Shown here: positions 52,330 to 60,900 of the stretch, in pieces
How the letters are laid out: each line of letters opens with the position of its first letter
Position numbering within the stretch: position 1 is the first letter of the stretch
Assembly: GCF_026651855.1 (NCBI RefSeq)
Contig: NZ_CP093280.1
Span: 5,726,501-5,790,500 of the forward strand
Direction of reading: 5' to 3'
Source of the DNA: Pseudomonas silvicola
GTDB taxonomy: Bacteria > Pseudomonadota > Gammaproteobacteria > Pseudomonadales > Pseudomonadaceae
Length of the DNA stretch: 64,000 nt
Notes under the pieces: model-generated
Seen by the model: only the letters and a program-made list of their open reading frames with translations
What the model was told of the DNA's origin: nothing
Databases searched by the model: none
Program-made: the position numbers and the translations under genes

Positions 52330-52369
52330 CAAATTCTCATTTGACAACGATAACCAACAACACTAATGT
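52330..52369 (+). promoter_or_regulatory. pvdS: Fur-box-like site over the pvdS promoter
   Basis: A sigma70 promoter is evident: TTGACA (52341-52346), 17 bases, TAATGT (52364-52369). Overlapping the -35, 52330-52350 reads on the minus strand as AAATGAGAATTTG within an AT-rich stretch, close to the GATAATGATAATC pattern of Fur boxes. Iron-loaded Fur would block polymerase, as known for pvdS. Because an ATG at 52366 lies inside the -10, it cannot be the start codon. Confidence 0.65.
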
Positions 52370-52425
52370 CCTCGCCGTTACGTATGGATACAACCTTCTG
52401 TCACTCAGACCTAGCAGGTAGCAGC

Positions 52426-52971
52426 ATGCAGGAATCAGGCACTCACGACCTTCCGCTCAATGGGTTCCCCTCTCTTCTCCAGACCCTGATTACCAACCGC
52501 AGTGGCCTGCTCAAGACGGCCGCGCGCATCACCGGGTGTCACAGCCGCGCCGAGGATGTGGTGCAGGACGCGTTCCTGCGGGTCTCCAGCATGAAGGCCG
52601 ACACCTTGCCCTTCAACGCACGCCTCAACTACATCTTCCGTATCGTGCGCAACCTGGCCATCGACCACTACCGCAAGCAGTCGATGGAGCAGCGTTACTT
52701 CGTCAACGACGAGCACAACCTCAATGCCGCCCCACAGTTCGCCAACCCGGAGTCGATCAATGTGGACCGCCAGACATTGGGCAAAGTCGACAGCGCCCTG
52801 GCGCAATTGCCTGAACGCACCCGCTACGCCTTCGTGATGTACCGGGTACACGGCAAGCCGCAAAAGGACATTGCCGCCGAGCTGGGGGTCTCGCCCACCC
52901 TGGTCAATTTCATGATCCGCGACGCCCTGACGCACTGCACCAACTACATCGAGGCCTGCCAGGGCCACTGA
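52426..52971 (+). CDS. pvdS: ECF sigma factor PvdS (PfrI/PbrA) for pyoverdine genes
   Basis: About 181 residues with sigma region 2 (AARITGCHSRAEDVVQDAFL, IVRNLAIDHYRKQ) and region 4 (PERTRYAFVMYRVHGKPQKD, LGVSPTLVNFMIRDALTHC). These agree almost residue for residue with recalled P. aeruginosa PvdS, so it is the master pyoverdine sigma factor rather than a FecI-type FpvI. ATG 52426 is chosen: AGG lies seven bases upstream, and the promoter excludes 52366; ATG 52384 is an alternative. It directs RNA polymerase to the TAAAT-N16-CGT boxes seen nearby and is held by the anti-sigma FpvR. Confidence 0.9.
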   Translation: MQESGTHDLPLNGFPSLLQTLITNRSGLLKTAARITGCHSRAEDVVQDAFLRVSSMKADTLPFNARLNYIFRIVRNLAIDHYRKQSMEQRYFVNDEHNLNAAPQFANPESINVDRQTLGKVDSALAQLPERTRYAFVMYRVHGKPQKDIAAELGVSPTLVNFMIRDALTHCTNYIEACQGH

Positions 52972-52981
52972 AGATTTTCAT

Positions 52982-53002
52982 GGCGCCCGTTCGGCGGGCG
53001 CC
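52982..53002. terminator. GC-rich hairpin after pvdS
   Basis: GGCGCCCG and CGGGCGCC form a perfect eight-base stem with a five-base loop, ten bases after the pvdS stop. No T-run follows, so it is a possible terminator only. Confidence 0.45.
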
Positions 53003-53190
53003 ACCCGCGTATCAGCCGACACCACCTTGTTGTCTACCCGCCTGGCGCGCTATGGTGCACCCGCGCGTCCCTCCGCCTCGTGGCACCAGGCCACTACGTG
53101 GAGTGATATTTCACTGTATAATTGTTCGCCATCTCAGTAGAACGGGGCGCTGCTTCGTACGAGATTCGATCAGCCAGCCGGTAGCCCGTC

Positions 53191-54177
53191 ATGCTTACCC
53201 CTCCCGCCTCCGACCCTTCCCATGGCAGCCTCAGCGATGAAGCGGCGCACTGGTGCATGCGTATCCACGAGGCGGACTTCAGCGACCAGGAGCGCGAGGC
53301 ATTCGAGGCATGGCTGGCCGCGGACCCGGCGCACAAGCGCCGCTTCGAGACGATGCTGGATGTGTGGGCGGTCAGCGAGCATTTGCCGGTCGAACCCCTG
53401 GCGCCTGCCGCGCCCGCCCGCCCCCGCCGGGCCAGGCGGCCACTGCTGGCTGCGGCACTGGGCTTGCTGGCCATCCCCCTGATCGGGTTGGCAGGGTGGC
53501 ACCTGAACGTGATACCCGACAGCTACCAGCGCTACAGCAGCGACAACGCGGTGCGTGACATCACCCTGGCCGATGGCTCCCACGTGCAGTTGAACCTGGG
53601 CAGCCAGCTATCCTTCGCCAACTACAAGGATCAGCGCAGCGTCACCTTGAGCAAGGGCGAGGCCTACTTCGAAGTGCAGCACGACGCCAGCCACCCGTTC
53701 GTGGTCAAGGCCGGCCAGGGCCAGGTGCGCGTCACTGGCACCCACTTCAATGTCTGGACCTACCAGGACCAGGTGGTGGTCACGCTGACCCAGGGCTCGG
53801 TGCAGGTCATGGGTGACCGGCGGCGCCCGAACGAACTCGTTTACCTGAGCCCCGGCATGCAAGCCCGGTATGATGCCGGGCAGAGCATTCCCCAGGTCGG
53901 GTCCGCACAGGCGGACGAGGCCCTGGCCTGGCGCGACGGCAAGCTGATACTTGACCGCTTGCGCCTCAGCGATGCCCTGCCGCGGATCAACCGCTACCTG
54001 GAAACCCCCGTGCACCTGGGTGACAACGCCACCGGGCAATTGCAGATCGGCGGCATCTACAACACCCGCAACATCGCCGCGCTGGTGCAGGACCTGCCCA
54101 AGGTGCTGCCCGTCTACCTCAGCCGCAATGAAGAAGGCGACACCGTCATTCGCGCCAAGCCGCGCTATGCGCCTTGA
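53191..54177 (+). CDS. fpvR: FecR-family anti-sigma factor (FpvR-like)
   Basis: 328 residues, close to the 331 of P. aeruginosa FpvR. The cytoplasmic sigma-binding part (DEAAHWCMRIHEADFSDQER, EAFEAWLAADPAHKRRFE) is followed by one membrane helix (LLAAALGLLAIPLIGLAGW) and a periplasmic FecR domain (ITLADGSHVQLNLGSQLSF). It would hold PvdS until ferripyoverdine binding to its receptor triggers degradation. The gene lies 219 bases after pvdS. No FpvI-type second sigma gene and no FpvA receptor lie in the window. A TATAAT at 53117-53122 may be its own -10; I see no iron-starvation box before it. Confidence 0.82.
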   Translation: MLTPPASDPSHGSLSDEAAHWCMRIHEADFSDQEREAFEAWLAADPAHKRRFETMLDVWAVSEHLPVEPLAPAAPARPRRARRPLLAAALGLLAIPLIGLAGWHLNVIPDSYQRYSSDNAVRDITLADGSHVQLNLGSQLSFANYKDQRSVTLSKGEAYFEVQHDASHPFVVKAGQGQVRVTGTHFNVWTYQDQVVVTLTQGSVQVMGDRRRPNELVYLSPGMQARYDAGQSIPQVGSAQADEALAWRDGKLILDRLRLSDALPRINRYLETPVHLGDNATGQLQIGGIYNTRNIAALVQDLPKVLPVYLSRNEEGDTVIRAKPRYAP

Positions 54178-54417
54178 TCCCCAGGGCATCCCCCATATCG
54201 AAGCAGCTCCCACAGCCTCAGGCTGCATGCACTGGGCCTGAGTTCGCGCAGCACCTGTGACGCGGCCTGGGTCCGCTGCAAGGTTCGCGGTGCGGGTTGG
54301 TCTGGTTACATTCAGTCACCGCCCGCCCCCTAAATTCCACCCCTCCACCCTCGTTTAACCGGCAGTTTGTCCGCCACGCTTTCGCGGCGGCATTTCCTCA
54401 TTGGGCCGGACCACTGC
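54178..54417. other. intergenic region before pvdR
   Basis: Holds a repeat-like segment at about 54258-54292 (GACGCGGCC.GGGTCCGCTGC type, also found at 59026 and 47800) and the iron-starvation box at 54331. An in-frame upstream extension of pvdR to 54367 is not supported as coding. Confidence 0.5.
54331..54354 (+). promoter_or_regulatory. pvdR: iron-starvation (PvdS) box for pvdR-pvdT-opmQ
   Basis: TAAAT at 54331-54335 and CGT at 54352-54354 are separated by exactly 16 bases. The box lies 63 bases before the pvdR start and should drive the export operon under iron limitation. Confidence 0.75.
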
Positions 54418-55608
54418 ATGACCTACCTTCGCCTCACCCGCCGTGCTGCAACCCTTGTACTGTGCCTGATTCCCGTTGCCGCCGTGGCGGCGTGGCAGTT
54501 GTTGCCCAATGAGGCCGAGCAGCGTCCGTTCGTGCGCGTGGCACGCGGCAACATCGAGTCCAGCGTCACGGCCCTGGGCACCTTGCAACCGCGCCAGTAT
54601 GTGGACGTCGGCGCCCAGGCCTCCGGGCAGATTCGCACCCTGCACGTGGAGGTCGGCGACACCGTCAAGCAAGGCCAGTTGCTGGTGGAAATCGACCCGT
54701 CCACCCAGCAAGCGCAGCTGGATGCCGAACGCTATGCCATCGAGACGCTCAAGGCCCAGGTCAAGGAGCAGCAAGCCGAACACCTGCTGGCCCGACAGCA
54801 ACTGCGCCGCCAGCAACGCATGGCCGCCGATGGCGCCACCCGTGACGAAGACGTGCAGACCGCCCAGGCCAAGGTGCTGACCACCCAGGCGCGCATCGAC
54901 ATGTACCAGGCGCAGATACTCCAGGCCCAGGCCACCCTGCGCAGTGCTCAGGCCGAGCTGGGCTATACGCGCATCTACGCGCCCATGAGCGGCACCGTGG
55001 TGGCCGTCGATGCACGCCAGGGCCAGACCCTCAACGCCCAGCAACGCACCCCGCTGATCCTGCGCATCGCGCGGTTGTCGCCCATGACGGTGTGGGCCGA
55101 GGTATCGGAGGCCGATATCGGCCAGGTCAAGCAAGGCATGCAGGCCTATTTCACCACCCTCAGCGGTGGTGGCCGGCGGTGGGCGAGTACCGTGCGGCAG
55201 ATCCTGCCCATCCCGCCCAAGCCCCTGGACCAGCTCAGCCAGGGCGGTGGCAGCCCGGCAGCCGCCAGCGCTGGCAGTACCAGCACCAGCAGCAGCGCCG
55301 GCCGCGTGGTGCTGTACACCGTGCTGCTGGACGTGGACAACGGCGACAACACCCTGATGGCCGACATGACCGCCCAGGTGTTTTTCGTCGCAGGCACTGC
55401 CCAGGACGTGCTGACCGCCCCCGTCGCCGCCTTGCAAGGCAAAAGCAATGAGCAGGGCATGCGCACCGCTCAGGTGCTGGCCGACAATGGCCAGGTACAG
55501 CAGCGTGCGGTGCGCACCGGGCTCAGCGACCGACTGCGGGTGCAGATTCTCGATGGCCTGAAGGAAGGTGACCGCTTGCTGGTCGGCCCAACCGGCAACG
55601 GGAGCTGA
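54418..55608 (+). CDS. pvdR: PvdR, periplasmic adaptor of the pyoverdine exporter
   Basis: About 396 residues of the HlyD/MacA family. A signal anchor ([19 protein letters not shown]) is followed by a lipoyl half ([20 protein letters not shown]), a long helical hairpin (residues 100-180, [15 protein letters not shown] region), the second lipoyl half ([20 protein letters not shown]) and beta-barrel domains. It links PvdT to OpmQ for pyoverdine secretion and recycling. ATG 54418 is preferred over 54367 because the membrane anchor begins there. It is the first gene of the operon, two bases before pvdT. Confidence 0.88.
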   Translation: MTYLRLTRRAATLVLCLIPVAAVAAWQLLPNEAEQRPFVRVARGNIESSVTALGTLQPRQYVDVGAQASGQIRTLHVEVGDTVKQGQLLVEIDPSTQQAQLDAERYAIETLKAQVKEQQAEHLLARQQLRRQQRMAADGATRDEDVQTAQAKVLTTQARIDMYQAQILQAQATLRSAQAELGYTRIYAPMSGTVVAVDARQGQTLNAQQRTPLILRIARLSPMTVWAEVSEADIGQVKQGMQAYFTTLSGGGRRWASTVRQILPIPPKPLDQLSQGGGSPAAASAGSTSTSSSAGRVVLYTVLLDVDNGDNTLMADMTAQVFFVAGTAQDVLTAPVAALQGKSNEQGMRTAQVLADNGQVQQRAVRTGLSDRLRVQILDGLKEGDRLLVGPTGNGS

Positions 55609-55610
55609 CC

Positions 55611-57578
55611 ATGAGCACACCGCTGATTCAGCTGTGCGGCATCCGCAAGTCCTACGGCGGCGGCGACAGCCCCACCGTCGAGGTGTTGCGTGGTATCGAC
55701 CTGGCTATCCATGCCGGCGAGTTCATCGCCATCGTCGGCACCTCGGGGTCCGGCAAGTCGACGCTGATGAATATTCTGGGTTGCCTGGATCGACCCACGG
55801 CCGGGCAATACCGCTTCGCGGGCGAAGACGTGGCTGCGCTCAACGACGACGAACTGGCCTAGCTGCGCCGCGAGGCCTTCGGTTTCGTGTTCCAGGGTTA
55901 CCACCTGATTCCCTCGGCCTCGGCCCGGGAAAACGTGGAGATGCCGGCCATCTACGCCGGCACACCCGCGGCCGCCCGGGCCGAGCGCGCTCACGCCCTG
56001 TTGCAGCGCCTGGGGCTGGGCGAGCGCACTGGCAACCGTCCGCGGCAACTGTCCGGCGGCCAGCAGCAGCGAGTGTCCATCGCCCGCGCGCTGATGAACG
56101 GCGGGCACATCATCCTCGCCGACGAACCCACTGGCGCCCTGGACACCCACAGCGGCGCCGAGGTCATGACCCTGCTTGACGAACTGGCGCAGCAGGGCCA
56201 CGTGGTCATCCTCATCACCCACGACCGAGACGTGGCCGCCCGTGCCCAGCGCGTCATCGAGATTCGTGATGGCGAGGTGGTCAGCGACAGCGCAGCTGGC
56301 CAACCGGCACCGCCACCACGCCCCGGTGCTTTGCAGGCCGCCGAGCTGCGCGAACGCCTGAGCCGGGCCAATCAGGAACGCAGCCCTTGGCTGGCGGAAA
56401 CCCGTGACGCCCTGGTGGCGGCCTGGCGGGTGATGTGGGCCAACCGCACCCGCACGGCCCTGACCCTGCTGGGCATCATCATCGGCGTGGCTTCCGTGGT
56501 GGTGATGCTCGCCGTGGGCGAAGGCAGCAAGCGCCAGGTCATGGCGCAGATGGGCGCCTTTGGCTCCAACATCATGTTCATGAACGGCGCCCCCGCTACG
56601 CCGCGAGCCCCACCGGGGCATATCCGCCTCAGCGACGTACAGGCATTGGCCGAGTTGCCCCAGGTCAATTCGATCATGGCCGCGACTACCCTGCAGGCCC
56701 AGGTACGTTTCGGCGGCCACGACATGACCTCCACCATCGGTGGCTATAGCCCGGTGTTCCCGTCCATTTTCAACTGGCCCCTGACCGAAGGCAGTTTCTT
56801 CACTGACGCCGATATGTCGGCCGCGGCTGCCGTGGCAGTGATCGGTTCGGAAGTCAGGAAGAAACTCTTTGTCGATGGCCAAGACCCGATCGGCCAGTAC
56901 ATCCTGGTGGAAAACGTGCCTTTCCAGGTCATCGGCGTACTCGCCAGCAAGGGCTCCAGCGGCGCCAACCAGCGCAACGACCTGCGTATCGCCATTCCCT
57001 ACTCGGCCGCGCGCATCCGCCTGTCCGGCGCTGAATACCCGGAATACGTGGTCATCGGCGCTGCGGACAGCACCCTGGTACACGAAGCCGAACAAGCGAT
57101 CCGCGGCCTGATGCTGAACCTGCATGACGGTGTCCAGGACTTCGAAATCGACAACAGCGCCGCCCTGATTCAGGCCGAGGCACACACCCGCAACGGCCTG
57201 TCGCTGATGCTCGGTTCCATTGCCGCCATCTCGCTGTTGGTGGGGGGCATCGGGGTGATGAACGTGATGCTGATGACCGTGCGCGAGCGAACCCGCGAAA
57301 TCGGTATTCGCGTGGCCACGGGGGCGCGGCAGCGCGACATTCTGCGCCAGTTCCTGACTGAGGCCGTGGTGCTGTCACTGGTGGGCGGCCTGATCGGCGT
57401 GGCCCTGGCGCTGCTGATCGGGGTTGCGCTGAACCTGGCCAAGGTTGCCGTGGCGTTCTCCTCCCTGGCCATGCTCGGCGCTTTCGCCTGCTCGGTCGCC
57501 ACCGGCGTGATCTTCGGTTTCATGCCAGCCCGCAAGGCCGCCGGGCTCGACCCGGTTGCCGCTCTGACCAGTGAATGA
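55611..57578 (+). pseudogene. pvdT: pvdT, MacB-type ABC exporter gene interrupted by an in-frame TAG
   Basis: Read through, the gene encodes a 655-residue MacB-like exporter: ATPase domain with Walker [10 protein letters not shown], signature LSGGQQQR and Walker [10 protein letters not shown], then four membrane segments with the large periplasmic domain. TAG at 55860-55862 interrupts it after 83 residues (DDELA[12 protein letters not shown]), between Walker A and the Q-loop. Both sides are in one frame, so this is a point nonsense change, probably CAG to TAG since recalled MacB has Gln there. A restart at GTG 55887 would lack Walker A. Everything downstream looks intact, so the lesion is recent, a sequence error, or suppressed. 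Confidence 0.85.
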
Positions 57579-58978
57579 TCATGACCAGACTCCCATTTGC
57601 CCTGATTCCCCTGGCGGCCGTGCTGACTGCCTGCAGCCAGACACCGCCACCGCATAGCGACATCACTCCGCCACCGCAGTGGGGCAGTCCGACCGCCAGG
57701 CAGCCTGCGTATTTCGGCCCCTGGTGGACCAGCTTCAACAGCCCGCAACTGAGCCAACTGGTTGAACAGGCCCGGCAAGGCAGCTACGACCTGAAGGCCG
57801 CCACCGCGCGGGTACGGCAGGCCGGCGCGGATGTGCGTATCACCGGTGGGGCCCTGCTGCCGCAGGTGAACGCCAGTGCCGATGCCTATCGCCAACGCCT
57901 GCTCAGAGGCCAGGGCTACAGCGAGCTGGACACCTCCAGCAATGCGCGCACCTACCACTACTTCGACACCGCCCTGACTGCGAGTTACGAGCTGGATTTC
58001 TGGGGCCGCAACGCCGCCGCCCGTGAGAGTGCCGGGCTCAGCCTGCAGGCCAGCGAACTGGACCGCGATACCCTGGAACTGAGCCTGTCCGGCCAGGTCG
58101 CCGACGCGTACCTGGATGCCCTGGCGGCCCGCGAGCAGACGCGCATCGCCGCGCTGAACCTTGCCAATGCGCAGAAGATCCTCGACGTGGTGTGTCACCG
58201 CTACCAGGCAGGTTCCGCCACGGCCCTGGAACTGGCCCAGCAGCAGAGCCTGGTGGCCAGCCAGCAGCGCCAGTTGCCGCGCTACCGGCAGCAGGCCCGC
58301 GACGCCCAGATCACCCTGGCGACGTTGTTGGGGGAGCCCGTGCAGAATCTTCAGCTGGCCGATGTGCCCTTCGAGCACCTGCAAGGCCCGACCATTGATG
58401 CCGGCATTCCCAGCCAACTGCTGACCCGCCGCCCCGACATCGCCGGCGCCGAAGCGCGCCTGGCCGCGGCCCAGGCGGATGTACGGGTCGCCCGCGCCGC
58501 GCTGTTCCCCAGCCTGAGCCTGACCGCCAGCCTGGCCACCGGTGACCGGCAGGCCGTGGACCTGCTGCGCAACCCGGTACTGAACCTGGGCGCGGGCCTG
58601 ACCGCGCCCATCTTCAACAACGGCCAACTGCGGGCGGAACGGGACAAGGCCGTGGCCCGTCAGGAAGAACTGCTGGAAAGCTACCGAGGCGTGCTGGTAA
58701 CCAGCTTCGGGGAAGTGGAGAAAGCCCTGAACAGCGTCGACGGCCTGGACCGCCAAGCCCAATGGCAACAGGAAGAACTGCAACAGGCGCAACGGGCTTT
58801 CGACCTGGCCGAAAGCCGCTACCGTGCTGGCGCCGAAGACCTGCTCAGCGTACTGCAGGCCCAGAGCACCTTGTTCAGTGCACAGGCCGAGCGCGTGCAA
58901 CTGCGCAAGGAGCGGTTGCAGGCCAGCGTGGCGCTTTACAAAGCCCTGGGTGGCGGTTGGGCGACGGCGCGCCTGTAG
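57575..58978 (+). CDS. opmQ: OpmQ, outer-membrane channel of the pyoverdine exporter
   Basis: 467 residues of the TolC/NodT lipoprotein family. The signal ends at a lipobox (LTAC) near residue 20, and the two outer-membrane-efflux repeats include [16 protein letters not shown] and [20 protein letters not shown]. It forms the outer-membrane exit for PvdRT. The start ATGATCATG (57575 or 57581) overlaps the pvdT stop. Transcription is from the box upstream of pvdR. Confidence 0.9.
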   Translation: MIMTRLPFALIPLAAVLTACSQTPPPHSDITPPPQWGSPTARQPAYFGPWWTSFNSPQLSQLVEQARQGSYDLKAATARVRQAGADVRITGGALLPQVNASADAYRQRLLRGQGYSELDTSSNARTYHYFDTALTASYELDFWGRNAAARESAGLSLQASELDRDTLELSLSGQVADAYLDALAAREQTRIAALNLANAQKILDVVCHRYQAGSATALELAQQQSLVASQQRQLPRYRQQARDAQITLATLLGEPVQNLQLADVPFEHLQGPTIDAGIPSQLLTRRPDIAGAEARLAAAQADVRVARAALFPSLSLTASLATGDRQAVDLLRNPVLNLGAGLTAPIFNNGQLRAERDKAVARQEELLESYRGVLVTSFGEVEKALNSVDGLDRQAQWQQEELQQAQRAFDLAESRYRAGAEDLLSVLQAQSTLFSAQAERVQLRKERLQASVALYKALGGGWATARL

Positions 58979-59025
58979 CGCCAACGCCCTGTAGGCGACC
59001 ACTCGGCCACACCGCATGCACCGCC

Positions 59026-59109
59026 GACGCGGCCGGGTCCGCTGCTACGCGGCGTCAGCGCACCCAAAAGCGTCACGAACACCGCGCAAGCAGCGGACCT
59101 GGCCGCGTC
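59026..59109. repeat. inverted repetitive element between opmQ and pvdP
   Basis: A 20-base arm at 59026-59045 pairs with 59090-59109 with one mismatch. The arm sequence GACGCGGCCGGGTCCGCTGC recurs in similar form near 54258, 47800 and 19990, so it is a repetitive intergenic family of this genome. It separates two convergent genes and could act as a terminator. Confidence 0.6.
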
Positions 59110-59151
59110 ACGTACGCCGCGCAGCAACAGGCACACCGCATAGCGGGCGGG

Positions 59152-60759
59152 TCACAGGCCGTCGTGCCGCGGGCCGGGGGCCAGGTAGCGGGCGAACCAG
59201 GGGCGCGTCTGAGGGACGCGTTTCATCAGGCGGTCGGCTTCCTGCTCAGGGCTGAAGATGACCTGCAACGCCAGTTTCATCGTCTCGATGTCCAGCTCGC
59301 TGCCGCCACCGTTGCTCTTGCCCCAGGCACCACAGCCTTCGCTGGACGGCCCCAGCCACGGGTCGGCCACGCATACCCAGCGCCCCGGCGCGAACCAGGG
59401 GATACCCTTGACCGTCAATTGCCGCACTTCACCCGGGTGAGCCTGTTCATGGGCCAGGAACCAGTCAGTGATGCGGTCATCGATCCAGCCGTGAAACGCC
59501 CAGAACACCGGGTTCACGTGGGAGGAAAACGGATCCCCCAGGAAGTCGTTCTCGGCGCCGAACCAGCGCTCGGCGAAGTCGTAGTTGCGCCGGGCGTAGG
59601 CCATCGGCCAGCCCGTGTCCGGGTCCCGCCCCATGGCCGCCCAGCGCATGTGCAGCCAGTCATGAATACCCAGTTCGATGCGCGAGCCCAGCTCGCCCAG
59701 GCACAGGGTGCTCAAATACTCAGGGTCATGCAGTTGCGACTCCCACAGCTGGAAGTTGGCGTACAACCCCTCACGGCTCTTGATGTGGCACAGCCACTGG
59801 TTGAAGTGCGGGTCGCCGTCGGCCTGCCAGCACGGGGGCACGCTGTAGCCGCTGGTGTTGTTCATGTAATCCGCGAAGGCCTGCACGTTCTCGCCCACAT
59901 AGGGCCGCGGCGACGGCATGCACGGCCACGAACGCAGGTCCTGGACCTGGCGCACGCCGTGCAACATGTGCCGGTGCATGAACAGAAAATCCTCGCCCGA
60001 GCCATTGCGATGGCGGTCATGGCCGCGAGCATTGCGCTCCTTGCCCAGCGGCCCGACCTGCCAGCCCAGGGCCCGCACCGCCTGGCGACGCGAATCGTCG
60101 ATACGGTGCCAGCGGTCGCGGCTGGCATGCCATAACTGGTGAAAGTAGCGCCAGCCCGGCGAGATCAACCGCTCGTGCAGGGCTGGCACATAGGCCAGCC
60201 GCTCGCGCGCCTGCACGAACGGCCGGCGGCTTGCAACGAAACGCGCCTGGGGCCCGGAATACCCCGCCTGGGTTCCTGCCGCGCGTATCAGGCCACTGAG
60301 GGTGGCCCCACCACCGCCCTGGCTCCACACGGTCCAGATCTCATCGAGGACCGCCTCGCAGTCGTACCCTTTGCCAGACGCCGCGATCAGCTTGAAGCGC
60401 AGGTGCGGCAAGCGTTCGGCCGCCAAGGGGCCGTACACCTGCAGGCCATCGCCATAGGGAGGCACGCCCAGGTAGCCCCGCACCGCCCGCGCGCCCTGAC
60501 CCACGTCCAGCAACAACTCCAGCGGCCGCGCCAGTTCGGGAAATGCTGCCTCGCCGTCGACCAGGTGCCAGTCCCAGATGCCCGCCAGCCGCTCGCCCAG
60601 CAATGTGTTGGGCAGGTCCGCGACCGGCACCGCCGGCTCGTCGGAGCTCAGCTCGGCCTCCTGGGCCGCGTCCCATTTCTGCCGGGCGTAATAACCCGCG
60701 GGCAGCACTACACCAGCGGCCACCAGGCCGGCCAGCATTCCTCGACGTGACACCTTCAT
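59152..60759 (-). CDS. pvdP: PvdP, tyrosinase of pyoverdine chromophore formation
   Basis: 535 residues with a twin-arginine signal (KVSRRGMLAGLVAAGVVLPA). The C-terminal tyrosinase half has His-rich copper sites (FMHRHMLHGV, IHDWLHMRW, NPVFWAFHGWIDDR). PvdP oxidises the D-Tyr-derived part of ferribactin in the periplasm to begin the fluorescent chromophore. It is transcribed divergently from pvdM and has its own iron-starvation box 35 bases before the start. Confidence 0.92.
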   Translation of the reverse strand: MKVSRRGMLAGLVAAGVVLPAGYYARQKWDAAQEAELSSDEPAVPVADLPNTLLGERLAGIWDWHLVDGEAAFPELARPLELLLDVGQGARAVRGYLGVPPYGDGLQVYGPLAAERLPHLRFKLIAASGKGYDCEAVLDEIWTVWSQGGGGATLSGLIRAAGTQAGYSGPQARFVASRRPFVQARERLAYVPALHERLISPGWRYFHQLWHASRDRWHRIDDSRRQAVRALGWQVGPLGKERNARGHDRHRNGSGEDFLFMHRHMLHGVRQVQDLRSWPCMPSPRPYVGENVQAFADYMNNTSGYSVPPCWQADGDPHFNQWLCHIKSREGLYANFQLWESQLHDPEYLSTLCLGELGSRIELGIHDWLHMRWAAMGRDPDTGWPMAYARRNYDFAERWFGAENDFLGDPFSSHVNPVFWAFHGWIDDRITDWFLAHEQAHPGEVRQLTVKGIPWFAPGRWVCVADPWLGPSSEGCGAWGKSNGGGSELDIETMKLALQVIFSPEQEADRLMKRVPQTRPWFARYLAPGPRHDGL

Positions 60760-60793
60760 CCACTGTACTCATGACGTGACTACTGCAGCGAAA

Positions 60794-60817
60794 ACGAACG
60801 GTCACCGAGGCGATTTA
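60794..60817 (-). promoter_or_regulatory. pvdP: iron-starvation (PvdS) box for pvdP
   Basis: On the minus strand TAAAT (60817-60813) is followed after 16 bases by CGT (60796-60794). It lies just beside the box for pvdM on the other strand, in a 141-base divergent promoter region. Confidence 0.75.
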
Positions 60818-60826
60818 GGCGCTTGG

Positions 60827-60850
60827 TAAATTCTCCGCACGTCAGCTCGT
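60827..60850 (+). promoter_or_regulatory. pvdM: iron-starvation (PvdS) box for pvdM-pvdO-ptaA
   Basis: TAAAT at 60827-60831 and CGT at 60848-60850 are separated by exactly 16 bases, 50 bases before the pvdM start. With the minus-strand box at 60794 it forms a back-to-back pair. Confidence 0.75.
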
Positions 60851-60900
60851 TTCACCCAACAGGTTCGAACGGCATGGGGCCGTCGTGCAGGCGGGTCGAA

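Noticed and set aside
52366-52971. Annotation of the sigma factor as FpvI with start at 52366
   Set aside because: Region 4 matches PvdS closely, and the ATG lies inside the predicted -10.
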